DNA of 32,327 nucleotides. Origin: AC-37 sp034663685 (GTDB lineage: Bacteria > Actinomycetota > Thermoleophilia > Solirubrobacterales > Thermoleophilaceae). Shown here piece by piece: positions 14,827 through 22,951 of this stretch (within the stretch, counting starts at the first letter, position 1; each line of letters opens with the position of its first letter). The translations under genes and the position numbers were made by a program. Under the pieces are notes generated by a model. It did not search any database and had not been told where the DNA came from. It was given only the letters and a program-made list of their open reading frames with translations. Where the stretch lies: NCBI GenBank assembly GCA_034663685.1, contig JAXDJC010000069.1, forward strand, positions 1-32,327. Direction: 5' to 3'.

Positions 14827-16130
14827 ACGTGTCCGTTGTCGGACGGCGACGCCGGGCGCGTACCCGGAGACTCGAGCAGCGGGCGCAGCTCGACCGGCTC
14901 GGGCACGGGGCGGCGCGGGTAGCGCTCGGCGAAGTCCAGCGCCTCGGCGGCGGAGGGGAAGCTGCAGACCCCGGGTGCCGGCACCGGAAGCTTGGACCGC
15001 GCGACGAGTGACCAGAGAGGCGCGCTCATCGCTGCCCCGAAGATGCGCGGGCCGGCTCGCCTCGCCACGCGGCGGCCGAAGTGTCGCGCGACGGCGATCG
15101 GTCCTTCCTTGGTGGGCGGCCGCCATCCGGCCCGGATCAGCGCCTTCTCCATCCACGCGCGAAGCTCCGGGTTCTGCAGCTGCGGGACTTCGCGCGCTAT
15201 CGCCTCGAGGTAGAGGTCGCGGTCGACGGCCGGGAATCGCCCCACCTCCGCAGCGACCTGGCAGTACTCCTGGAGGATCGCGTTGGTGATGCTACGGAGC
15301 TCGGGGACCGGCGTTGCGCTGTGCCGGTGCACCTGACCCAACTCGGCGCCGAAATTTGTGCTGTCGGCCGATTCGACGCCCCGCGAGTACGCGGCCCCGT
15401 TACTGCGGTCGAGCGCACGGTGCGTCAGGATGGAACGGTCGTAATAGACGAACGATTCGTTTGTGGCAGCGAATCTGAACGCGAAGCAGAAGTCCGGTGC
15501 GATCGAGTCGAAGACGGTCGAGAAGCGGGCGGCGATGCGTTCGAGGACCACTCGCGGGACCATGCAGTTCAGCATCCGCGGGATGTAGTTTCCGAAGATC
15601 GAGCGAGAGCACAGGTCGAGGAGGTCGGCGGATGCCACCTCCAGCAGCCTTCCGCTCCACTGGTGGAGGTGAAGGCGAACCGGATCGGCGTAGTCGTCGA
15701 CCATGTCGTGGTTGTACGCGACGACGGCCTCGGGACAGCGCGCGCCGATGTCCAGGAGCTCAGCCAGGCCCCCCGGCTTGAAGAGCATCCGGTCGGTGAG
15801 GTAGATGTAGTGAGACGCTTCGAGCTCGAGTGCGCGCTCGAGTGCCCATTGCCAGTGGGGAGGCATGGGCATCGGCTCGGGCGGACGCACATAGAGCAGA
15901 CGATCGTCGCGAGCCGCGGCGCAGTAGCCGGCGAGCCGCTCCCTTTCCTCCGGGATCGTGGAGTTGTCCGAAACGAGGATCCGGACGGGCGCCGTGCGCC
16001 ATTCGAGGACGGATGCGATCGCCCCTTCCGCGAGGTCGGCGCGGTTACGCGTGGGCACCACGACCACCGGGGCCGGCAGGGCCGTGGACTGCCTGGCGGG
16101 GCCGGCGGCGCCGGGGTTTTCAGCGGTCAC
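14823..16130 (-). CDS. Glycosyltransferase, GT2-like, with divergent DXD position
   Basis: A 435-residue protein. It opens with the GT-A signature APVVVVPTRNRADLAEGAI and a VSDNST nucleotide-binding strand. The usual DXD is replaced by TDR (about residue 113, in YIYLTDRM), so the metal-binding mode is uncertain. The C-terminal 150 residues are helical with Arg-rich stretches and no clear membrane span. GTG 16130 is chosen; TTG 16136, four bases after a GGAAG, is an in-frame alternative. It overlaps the C-methyltransferase GTG and lies 73 bases downstream of the flippase, so all four genes on this strand probably form one operon. Likely role: adding a sugar to the lipid-linked repeat unit. Confidence 0.78.
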   Translation of the reverse strand: MTAENPGAAGPARQSTALPAPVVVVPTRNRADLAEGAIASVLEWRTAPVRILVSDNSTIPEERERLAGYCAAARDDRLLYVRPPEPMPMPPHWQWALERALELEASHYIYLTDRMLFKPGGLAELLDIGARCPEAVVAYNHDMVDDYADPVRLHLHQWSGRLLEVASADLLDLCSRSIFGNYIPRMLNCMVPRVVLERIAARFSTVFDSIAPDFCFAFRFAATNESFVYYDRSILTHRALDRSNGAAYSRGVESADSTNFGAELGQVHRHSATPVPELRSITNAILQEYCQVAAEVGRFPAVDRDLYLEAIAREVPQLQNPELRAWMEKALIRAGWRPPTKEGPIAVARHFGRRVARRAGPRIFGAAMSAPLWSLVARSKLPVPAPGVCSFPSAAEALDFAERYPRRPVPEPVELRPLLESPGTRPASPSDNGHV

Positions 16131-16203
16131 GTTCAAAGTGCTTCCAGGATTCTGCCCAACCTATGCACGCCATGTCCCGAGGCCGTGCGGGCCGCCGCCG
16201 CGA

Positions 16204-17706
16204 TCAGCCGGGGACCGACCCGGGGCCGCGGAGGCTCCCCAGGCCGAGCCGCATGAGTGTGCGGGCGTCGCGCACGGCGCTCCGGCTGAACGCGGCCAGG
16301 CCCGCGAGCAGCAGTACGCCGCCCGCCGTGACGCCGAGCACGCCGCCGCGGATGGTCCCCGGCAGGCTGTCGGCAGCGAGCCAGGCCAGCGCGACGGCAG
16401 CCAGCGCGACGGCGGTGGGGGCGGCCAGCGGCCTGAGGATCGCCGCCCTGCTGCGCGACACGACCGTGCGAGCGAGCAGCACCCCGTCCACGAGGCCGGC
16501 GGCGATCCATCCGAGCCCTACGGCCGGAGCCCCGAGCGCCGGTAGCAGCGGCACGGTCACCGCCAACCACACGAGCGCGCTGGCGAGGGCGGCCCAGGCC
16601 ACCGCGCCGGGATCGTCTGCCGCGAACAGGTAACCCGCCGCCGCGACCGTGACCGGCGCGCTCAACACTAGGGCGATGCCTGACCACAGGAGGACGGCCG
16701 GCACATCGTTCCAGCCGGCGCCGACCACGGCGGGCAGCGCGGGGGCGAAACCGACGAGTGCCACGATCACGGCCCCCGTGAGGACCGCGAGCGTGCCCAG
16801 CGCCCGCTCGATCGTTGCGCGCGGGTCCTCGCCTGCGTCCAGTAGGCGCGACATGGCCGGATAGGCGACCCGCCCCACGGCGACGAACAGGAGCGCGGGT
16901 ACCTGTAGGACCCGCCAGGCCAGGTTCCAAACGCCAAGCGTGGCGATCCCGCCGACAGCGGCCACGGCAACGTTCAACCCCTGGGTCCGCGCGAGCGCCA
17001 CGATCTGGGTGGCCTGGAACTTCGCTCCGAAGCGCAGCAGCGGCCGGGTGTGGCGCCACGACCACCGCGGCCTCAGCAGCCCGAGCGGTCCGACCGTGAG
17101 CATCGTGCCCGTGCCCACGACGGCGCGGACGACGGCCGCGGTGGCGAGACCCCAGACGCCGAAGCCGAGCGCGACCGTGACCAGCGCCCACAGGTAGTAA
17201 GCCGCCGCCTCCACGACGTCGGTAGTGGCGATCGCTTTGAATTGAAGCTGCCGCTCCAGCACGATCACGGACGGCGCGCGCAGGATCGTGACGGGCAGAG
17301 ACGCCACCATCGAGGCGACGACCAGGCCGTCACGGCCGAACGGGAGCGCCGCCCCTGCGCAGACGAGGGCGACCAGACCGGTCACCGCCAGCTGGAACCC
17401 GTTCAACGCCTCGAGCTCCTCCCGCTCCGGTGGACGCTCGCGCCGGATCAGGACCGCACCTACGCCGCCCTCACCGAGCTGCGTCCCCGCCACGAGCACC
17501 ACGCTGCCGAGGGCGACGAGGCCGAAGTCCCGTGGGACCAGCAGGCGGGCGAGGATGAGGCTGGCGACGATGCCGAGCCCGTATATGAGCGCACCCCGCG
17601 CCCCGAGCACGGCGGCGCCGGACGCGGCGCGGCGTCGCACCTCTCCCGCACCGAGCGGCCCAACGGAGTCTCCCCTGTCGTCGGACGCGGGGCGGGGCGG
17701 GTCCAC
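16204..17706 (-). CDS. Wzx-type polysaccharide flippase (MOP superfamily)
   Basis: A 500-residue integral membrane protein with about 12-14 hydrophobic segments from residue 33 to 475. The N-terminus has the family segment RGALIYGLGIVASLILARLL with VPRDFGL, typical of WzxC-like exporters. Such proteins move undecaprenyl-diphosphate-linked oligosaccharides across the cytoplasmic membrane. GTG 17706 is used; there is no clear ribosome site, and a GTG about 23 codons in (VRRRAASGAAV) is possible. It is divergent from the initiating transferase, which makes the first lipid-linked sugar of such a pathway, and heads the operon with the GT and C-methyltransferase. Confidence 0.92.
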   Translation of the reverse strand: MDPPRPASDDRGDSVGPLGAGEVRRRAASGAAVLGARGALIYGLGIVASLILARLLVPRDFGLVALGSVVLVAGTQLGEGGVGAVLIRRERPPEREELEALNGFQLAVTGLVALVCAGAALPFGRDGLVVASMVASLPVTILRAPSVIVLERQLQFKAIATTDVVEAAAYYLWALVTVALGFGVWGLATAAVVRAVVGTGTMLTVGPLGLLRPRWSWRHTRPLLRFGAKFQATQIVALARTQGLNVAVAAVGGIATLGVWNLAWRVLQVPALLFVAVGRVAYPAMSRLLDAGEDPRATIERALGTLAVLTGAVIVALVGFAPALPAVVGAGWNDVPAVLLWSGIALVLSAPVTVAAAGYLFAADDPGAVAWAALASALVWLAVTVPLLPALGAPAVGLGWIAAGLVDGVLLARTVVSRSRAAILRPLAAPTAVALAAVALAWLAADSLPGTIRGGVLGVTAGGVLLLAGLAAFSRSAVRDARTLMRLGLGSLRGPGSVPG

Positions 17707-17781
17707 CGGCCCATGGATAGCACGGCGCTCGCCGCAATCGCTCCGTGCCCCCGTTGCTCCGCACCCACTCTGCGGTCGACC

Positions 17782-17827
17782 GGTTCGAGCGCTACGAACC
17801 TGGCGCTGCTGTGTTCATCAGCTGATG
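17782..17827. promoter_or_regulatory. Two palindromes in the flippase/initiator divergent region
   Basis: GGTTCG-AGCGCTA-CGAACC (17782-17800) is an almost perfect palindrome. CATCAGCTGATG (17816-17827) is a perfect 12-base one. Both lie in the 236-base gap (17707-17942) between the divergent genes and upstream of the -10 box, positions suited to a regulator. No regulator gene is nearby, so operator function is inference. Confidence 0.35.
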
Positions 17828-17872
17828 GCGCACACGTTCAGGACCGGTCATCGCGAACATGCGTGGGGCGAT

Positions 17873-17878
17873 TAGAAT
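17873..17878 (+). promoter_or_regulatory. Candidate -10 box TAGAAT for the initiating transferase
   Basis: A near-consensus -10 hexamer about 64 bases before GTG 17943, predicting an untranslated leader of roughly 55-60 bases. No convincing -35 is seen. It lies downstream of ATG 17859, which argues against that upstream start. Confidence 0.45.
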
Positions 17879-17942
17879 CGGCGATCTTGGTTTTTGGGGG
17901 AGGCAATCTGCGCATCGACCGCGGGCGGGGCTGAAGGAAGTC

Positions 17943-19397
17943 GTGGCGACGCGAGAGGGCACCCAGGAAATCGAGCTCACGCGGCTTCCGAGCGGGACGC
18001 ACGTCCGCCCAGGTGGTGGTAGGGGGTTCTGGAAGGACGCCCTCCGGCGGCGGATGCTCGCGGCGGCGGACCTGTGCGCCGTCTTCGCCGCCGCCGGCGT
18101 GGTGGGCGTCGTGGAGGGGGGTGCCACCGGCCTGTGGGTGGCCGCGACGGCGCCGCTCTGGCTGGTGCTCGCCAAGATGCGAGGCCTCTACGACCGTGAC
18201 CACGTCCGGATCCGGCACCTGACCCTCGACGAGTCGTCGGCGCTGTTCCACTGGGCCTTGCTCGGGGGCACAGGGACGGCACTGTGCGTAGGGGCGCTGC
18301 CCGTCGACCTGCTGTCGGTCGGCGGAGCGCTCGCCGTCGGCGCCACCGCCTTCGGCGCGGCGTTTGCGCTGCGTGTGGCCGCCAGGGCTCTCTGGCGGCG
18401 GTTGGTCCCGCCCGAACGAGGCCTGATCGTGGGGTCGGGGCCCCTTGCCGACGCGTTCGCCCGGCGGCTCGCGCTACAGAGCGGTAACCACGTCGCGATC
18501 GTGGATCGCGTGGGGCTACGCGAGAACCACGATGGCCAACCGGGCCCGGAGGCACAGCGGGTCATCGGGCTCGACGAGCTCGAGGGGCTCGCGCGACACG
18601 AGCAGATCGAGCGCGTCGTGGTTGCCCTTCATGACCTCAACGAGGAGGCGCTCGCGCACGTCGTCTCGACGTGCCGAGAGCTCGGGGTGAAGCTCAGCGT
18701 CGCACCACCTCTTCGAGCGATGCTCGGCACGGCAGTGGACCTGAACCACCTGCTGGAGCTCCCGCTGATCGAATTTCGCACCTGGAACCCGTCGCGGTCC
18801 ACGATGCTGGTCAAGCGGGTGATCGACGTGGTGGGCGCGAGTGTCGCGACCTTGTTCATGGCGCCTCTGATGCTCGTGATCGTGGTCGTGATCAGGGCGG
18901 ATTCGCCGGGCGCCGCGTTGTTCCGCCAGCGGCGTGCCGGGCGCGACGCCGCGGAGTTCGAGATGCTCAAGTTCAGGACGATGGCGGTCGACGCGGAGTC
19001 GCGCATCGGGGAGGTGGTGGCTGTCGACGAGCTCGCGGAGCCGGTGTTCAAGCTCCGCTCGGACCCGCGGGTCACACGCGTGGGCCGTCTACTGCGGCGC
19101 ACCAGCCTCGACGAGCTGCCCCAGCTCGTCAACGTCCTGCGCGGGGAGATGAGCCTGGTCGGACCGCGTCCCGAGGAGACCTGGCTCGTCGAGCGGTATG
19201 AGGAGGCGGACCGCTTTCGGCTGGAGATGCGCCCCGGGATGACGGGCCCCATGCAGGTTCAGGGACGCGGCGAGCTCACGTTCTCCGAGCGGGTGGCCGT
19301 CGAGCGCGAGTACGTCGAGAACTACTCGTTGCGCAAGGACATCAAGATCCTCTTTCAGACCTTTGCCGCGGTTGTCGGCGGCCGCGGCGCGTACTGA
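17943..19397 (+). CDS. Polyprenyl glycosylphosphotransferase (initiating sugar-phosphate transferase)
   Basis: A 484-residue membrane enzyme of the WbaP/ExoY class. Several hydrophobic segments lie between about 38 and 145. A CoA-binding-3 (Rossmann-like) region follows (GLIVGSGPLADAF, about 160-172). A membrane-associated hairpin (about 293-318) precedes the catalytic domain with LKFRTM (342-347), the D390-E391 pair in TSLDELPQL and SLVGPRPEE (404-412). It transfers a sugar-1-phosphate from an NDP-sugar to undecaprenyl phosphate and so starts repeat-unit synthesis. GTG 17943 follows a GAAGGAAG by two bases and comes after the -10 box. The first sugar cannot be told from sequence. Confidence 0.94.
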   Translation: MATREGTQEIELTRLPSGTHVRPGGGRGFWKDALRRRMLAAADLCAVFAAAGVVGVVEGGATGLWVAATAPLWLVLAKMRGLYDRDHVRIRHLTLDESSALFHWALLGGTGTALCVGALPVDLLSVGGALAVGATAFGAAFALRVAARALWRRLVPPERGLIVGSGPLADAFARRLALQSGNHVAIVDRVGLRENHDGQPGPEAQRVIGLDELEGLARHEQIERVVVALHDLNEEALAHVVSTCRELGVKLSVAPPLRAMLGTAVDLNHLLELPLIEFRTWNPSRSTMLVKRVIDVVGASVATLFMAPLMLVIVVVIRADSPGAALFRQRRAGRDAAEFEMLKFRTMAVDAESRIGEVVAVDELAEPVFKLRSDPRVTRVGRLLRRTSLDELPQLVNVLRGEMSLVGPRPEETWLVERYEEADRFRLEMRPGMTGPMQVQGRGELTFSERVAVEREYVENYSLRKDIKILFQTFAAVVGGRGAY

Positions 19398-19413
19398 CGG
19401 CCGCGTATCCGGC

Positions 19414-19953
19414 TCAGCTGCGCCGGCGCACGCCCGCGACGGTCAGCGTCAGCACCAGGACGCCGACCCCCAGGATCAGAATGCCGGGGCCGCCGGAGTC
19501 GAGCGCCGCGCTCACCACGGCCGAGGCCGCCCCTGTGCTCTCCTCGGAGGGCACAGTGCGTCCGCGGCCGCCCGTCACGGCTTGACTCCCGCCGCGGGCG
19601 CCGTCGCCACGGCCGGTCGGAGCGCCGGACCCCGGATCGGTGGCGAGCCTCCCGAGCACACGCCCCTCCTCGCCCGGCGGGAGCGCATGGCGTGTGCCGG
19701 CCGGGAGCGCACCGCGCGTGCCCGCCGGAGCCGAACCCGTGCCGTGGTCGGGTGCGGGCGACGCGGGGCGGTTGCCTCCGGCGGTGGGGACCGGTTCGAC
19801 GTATTGGCCGGTGCCGGCGTTGTTCTCCGGGAGCGTGCCCTGGGCCGCGGCCGGCGTAGCGCTCGCGGCCACCACTGCGGCTGCGGCTAGCATCCCGAGC
19901 GCCCTGCCGTATCCAGGATGCCCGCGGCCGGCGGGGGACCTGTGCGAAGTCAT
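19414..19953 (-). CDS. Exported low-complexity protein with C-terminal membrane anchor
   Basis: A 179-residue protein in three parts: a signal peptide (residues about 1-38, cleavage near AAAQG), a Gly/Pro/Ala/Thr-rich linker probably unfolded (about 39-148), and a C-terminal GGPGILILGVGVLVLTLTVA helix ending in RRRS. The tail resembles a sortase-type anchor, but no LPXTG or similar motif precedes the helix, and the PEP motif of exosortase substrates is also missing. It may simply stay as a type I membrane protein projecting into the wall. It lies inside the polysaccharide cluster, tail-to-tail with the initiating transferase and 40 bases from the divergent ligase-like gene. Function unknown. 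Confidence 0.7.
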   Translation of the reverse strand: MTSHRSPAGRGHPGYGRALGMLAAAAVVAASATPAAAQGTLPENNAGTGQYVEPVPTAGGNRPASPAPDHGTGSAPAGTRGALPAGTRHALPPGEEGRVLGRLATDPGSGAPTGRGDGARGGSQAVTGGRGRTVPSEESTGAASAVVSAALDSGGPGILILGVGVLVLTLTVAGVRRRS

Positions 19954-19993
19954 ACCTGCTCTCTTCCCATTGGTTCGTAGTCAACACATTATT

Positions 19994-21862
19994 GTGGCGG
20001 TGGTTGCGGCCGCCTACGTGGCGACGGCGGCGGCAGGGGGCGGATACTCGCCCCAGTTCCGCGCCGCGGCGGCGCTGCTCGTCTGGGCGGCTGTGATCGC
20101 CGGCCTCGCTCTGGGCGTCTGGCCGAGGGCGCGCATCCCACGCCGGGCCCTGATCGCGGGCGGGGGGCTGCTGGCCATGACAGTGCTTGCCGGACTGTCG
20201 ATGACGTGGGCGGCAGACCAGGGCGCGGCCTTCACCGAGGCGGTTCGCACGAGCGGGTACCTCGGCCTGTTCGCGCTTGTGGTGATCGCCTCGCCCGCCG
20301 GGAGTGCGCGGCTGTGGCTCGTAGGGCTGGCCTTCGGGCTGGTCACCGTCAGCGCGCTCGCCCTGGGGAGCCGGATCTACCCGTCGCTCTTCCCGCATCA
20401 GGACCTGGCCACTTTCCTGCCCGGCCTCCTGCGCCTGAGCTACCCGCTCAACTACTGGAACGCCCTGGGCGGGTGCATGGCGCTGGCGGTGGTGCTGCTC
20501 ACCTGGCTCGGGGCGCACGCGACGGGACGCGCCGGACGCGCCCTGGCGGTGGCGGCCGGCCCCGTCCCGGCGCTCGCCCTGTATCTGACCTCCTCGCGCG
20601 GAGCCGTGGTGGCCCTGGCGGTGGGCCTGGGCGTGCTGCTCGCCGTGGGTCCCGGGCGCGTGCGGCTGCTGGCCGGCGGCCTGCTCATCGGAGCCGGGAG
20701 CGCCCTGCTGGTCGCCTTGGCCGGAACGCGCGAGGCGTTCGTCGACGGTCGGCTCGACGCCACGGCCGCTCCGGCGCAGGGCCGGGAGATGCTCCTCGCG
20801 CTGCTGCTGGTGGCCGCGGGCGCCGGCGCGCTCAGGCTGGCCGTCGACCGCCCGCTTGCCCGGCTGACCGTCCCACGGGGGTTGGCTCTGGCCGCGTGGT
20901 CCACCCTGGCGGTGGCGCTCGTGGTCGGTGTGGTGGCGGCCGACCCGGCGAAGCGACTGAACGGGTTCAAAGCTCCTCCGGCCCCTTCTCTCGACTCGCG
21001 GCGATTCGTGGCCACCCATCTGACAAGCCCCGGCGGAGCCGGCCGCTATCAGTTCTGGGGAGCCGGCCTCGACGCTTTCCGGAGCGAGCCGTTGCGCGGC
21101 ATCGGCGCGGGCGGCTACGAGACGTGGTGGGCCCAGCATGGCTCGCTCGCGTACTTCGTCCGCGACGCGCATTCACTGCCCGTCGAGACCCTCGCCGAGC
21201 TCGGTGTCCTCGGCCTTCTGGCGCTGCTCGTGTTCCTGGGTGGTGCGGTGGCCGGCGGCATCGCCGCTCGCGCTTCGCACCCGCGCGCCGGGCCGGTCGC
21301 CGGCGCGGGGCTGGCGCTGCTGGCCTGTGGCGCCACCACAGCCGCAGTCGAGTGGACGTGGGAAGTACCGGCGGCCTTCGCTCCGCTCGTGCTGGTTGCG
21401 GCGCTGCTCTGTGGGCCGGCCGGCCTGGTGGTCGCGCCCGCCGCAGCGCATAAGCCACGCTTCGGTCTCGGGATCGCGACGCTGGGTCTTGCCTGGATCG
21501 CCGTGATCGCCGCCACGATCGCTCTTGTCGCGGAGGTGAAGCTGAGCGACAGCCGAGCTGCCGCGCGCAGGGGCGACCTGAAGGCCGCGGCCTCCGATGC
21601 ACTGGCCGCACGCGCAGTGGCCCCATGGTCGGGCACGCCGTGGCTGCAGCTCGCGCTGGTTCGGGAGCGACGGGGGGACCTGGCGGGCGCGCGGCGCGCC
21701 GCGGACGCGGCGGCGGCACGTGACGCGGAGGACTCGCAGGTCTGGCTCGTGATCACACGCCTGGCGGTCCGGGCGGGCGATGTCCAGGGGGCGAGACGAG
21801 CGCTGCGAAGGGCTCGGATGCTCAACCCGCGCTCTCCGCTGTTCGCGCCGACCAAGCCGTGA
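19994..21862 (+). CDS. O-antigen ligase/polymerase-family membrane protein with C-terminal TPR-like repeats
   Basis: A 622-residue protein. About 12 transmembrane segments occupy residues 1-505. The extracytoplasmic loop between about 325 and 385 carries the conserved region RRFVATHLTS...GAGRYQFWGAG with GIGAGGYETWW and RDAHSLPVETLAELG, typical of the Wzy_C/WaaL family. The last 110 residues form three TPR-like helical pairs (RRGDLKAAASDALAARAV and two more). Family roles are polymerising or ligating lipid-linked polysaccharide. The start is uncertain: GTG 19994 is used, TTG 19970 is in frame, and neither has a clear ribosome site. The TPR tail might bind a protein partner or define chain length. 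Confidence 0.88.
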   Translation: MAVVAAAYVATAAAGGGYSPQFRAAAALLVWAAVIAGLALGVWPRARIPRRALIAGGGLLAMTVLAGLSMTWAADQGAAFTEAVRTSGYLGLFALVVIASPAGSARLWLVGLAFGLVTVSALALGSRIYPSLFPHQDLATFLPGLLRLSYPLNYWNALGGCMALAVVLLTWLGAHATGRAGRALAVAAGPVPALALYLTSSRGAVVALAVGLGVLLAVGPGRVRLLAGGLLIGAGSALLVALAGTREAFVDGRLDATAAPAQGREMLLALLLVAAGAGALRLAVDRPLARLTVPRGLALAAWSTLAVALVVGVVAADPAKRLNGFKAPPAPSLDSRRFVATHLTSPGGAGRYQFWGAGLDAFRSEPLRGIGAGGYETWWAQHGSLAYFVRDAHSLPVETLAELGVLGLLALLVFLGGAVAGGIAARASHPRAGPVAGAGLALLACGATTAAVEWTWEVPAAFAPLVLVAALLCGPAGLVVAPAAAHKPRFGLGIATLGLAWIAVIAATIALVAEVKLSDSRAAARRGDLKAAASDALAARAVAPWSGTPWLQLALVRERRGDLAGARRAADAAAARDAEDSQVWLVITRLAVRAGDVQGARRALRRARMLNPRSPLFAPTKP

Positions 21863-21946
21863 CGTAGCCGCTCGATCCCGATCCGCCACCGAGGCGCTGA
21901 GACCCCGCCGACCGTCAGCGACGCGCGGCTATCGTGCCGCGCTGCG

Positions 21947-22948
21947 ATGCAGGGGAGCCCGTTGCACATCGACGCCATCGTCGTGAACCGCGACCGCGCG
22001 CAGCTCGCGCTCGCCGCATTGCGATCCATCGAGGCGGCGTTCGGCCGTGCGGGCGTCCGCGGCCGGATGATCGTGGCGGACAACGGGTCGACAGACGATT
22101 CGGCGGAGCTCATCGCGCGCGAGATGGCGTCGGTCGAGTGGGTCCAGCTCGATGGCAACAGGGGCTTCCCGACCGCCGTGAACGCCGGTCTCGAGCGCGC
22201 AACCGCAGATTGGATCCTGCTCCTCAACAACGATGCGACGATCGAGCCCGACGCGATTCGGAAAGCCATGGCCCAGGCGATCCCCGACGATGTCGGCACG
22301 CTCGCCATGCAGATGCGCTTCTCGGCGCGTCCGGACATCGTCAACTCGGCCGGCATCGGTGTCGACATCCTGGGCGTCGCCTTCGACCGCTTCCTCGGGA
22401 TGCCGGCGGACGGGCCGGCGAGCGAGCCCGCCGAGGTGTTCGGCGCGTGCGGCGGAGCCGCCCTCTACCGGCGCGCGATGCTCGATGACATCGGCCATTT
22501 CGACGGTGACTATTTCCTGTACCTCGACGATGCCGATGTGGCGTGGCGCTCCCGTATGGCCGGATGGAGGGCGCTGTACGTGCCGGAGGCGATCGTGTGG
22601 CACGACCATTCGGCCACCACCCGGCACGGGTCGAGCTTCAAGTACTTCCACGTGGGGCGGAGCCGCGTGCGGCTGCTGGCCAAGAACGCCGTCCGGCGGC
22701 ATCTGATCCGCTACGGAGTGCAGATGCTCGCCTACGACCTCGCGTACGTCGCGTTCGTGGCGGTGGCCGACCGCTCGCTGGCGCCACTTCGCGGCCGGTT
22801 GGCGGGACTACGCGGCTGGCGCGCCGCAAGGGCTCAGATGGCCCCGCACCGCGGACCGGTGCAACTCGACCACCGGCAGGGCCTCGCCGCGGCGCTGCGG
22901 CGGCGGCGCGCGTGGCTCGTGGGAGCCCCCGGTAAAGGGGGCAGCTGA
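21947..22948 (+). CDS. Glycosyltransferase family 2
   Basis: A 333-residue GT-A enzyme. Seen: IDAIVVNRDR at the N-terminus, MIVADNGSTDDS (41-52) for nucleotide binding, LLLNNDATIE (91-100) at the DXD position, and YLDDADVAWR near residue 190, the acidic region that normally includes the catalytic base. The C-terminal 100 residues are basic and amphipathic and probably rest on the membrane. It resembles rhamnosyltransferase-type GT2 proteins, but donor and acceptor are unknown. A TATCGT box at 21930-21935, 11 bases before the ATG, could be its -10. It is followed after three bases by a second GT2 gene. Confidence 0.88.
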   Translation: MQGSPLHIDAIVVNRDRAQLALAALRSIEAAFGRAGVRGRMIVADNGSTDDSAELIAREMASVEWVQLDGNRGFPTAVNAGLERATADWILLLNNDATIEPDAIRKAMAQAIPDDVGTLAMQMRFSARPDIVNSAGIGVDILGVAFDRFLGMPADGPASEPAEVFGACGGAALYRRAMLDDIGHFDGDYFLYLDDADVAWRSRMAGWRALYVPEAIVWHDHSATTRHGSSFKYFHVGRSRVRLLAKNAVRRHLIRYGVQMLAYDLAYVAFVAVADRSLAPLRGRLAGLRGWRAARAQMAPHRGPVQLDHRQGLAAALRRRRAWLVGAPGKGGS

Positions 22949-22951
22949 CCG

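Noticed and set aside
14827..15156. Upstream extension of the C-methyltransferase
   Set aside because: It reads the glycosyltransferase gene out of frame; the family N-terminus with its zinc cysteines starts at GTG 14826.
19640..19993. N-terminal extension of the ligase-like protein
   Set aside because: It lies opposite the anchored low-complexity gene and shows no membrane-protein features; the hydrophobic N-terminus begins near 19994.
19355..21172. 605-residue minus-strand frame across the ligase-like gene
   Set aside because: Gln/Gly/Arg-rich shadow sequence opposite a clear multi-pass membrane protein.
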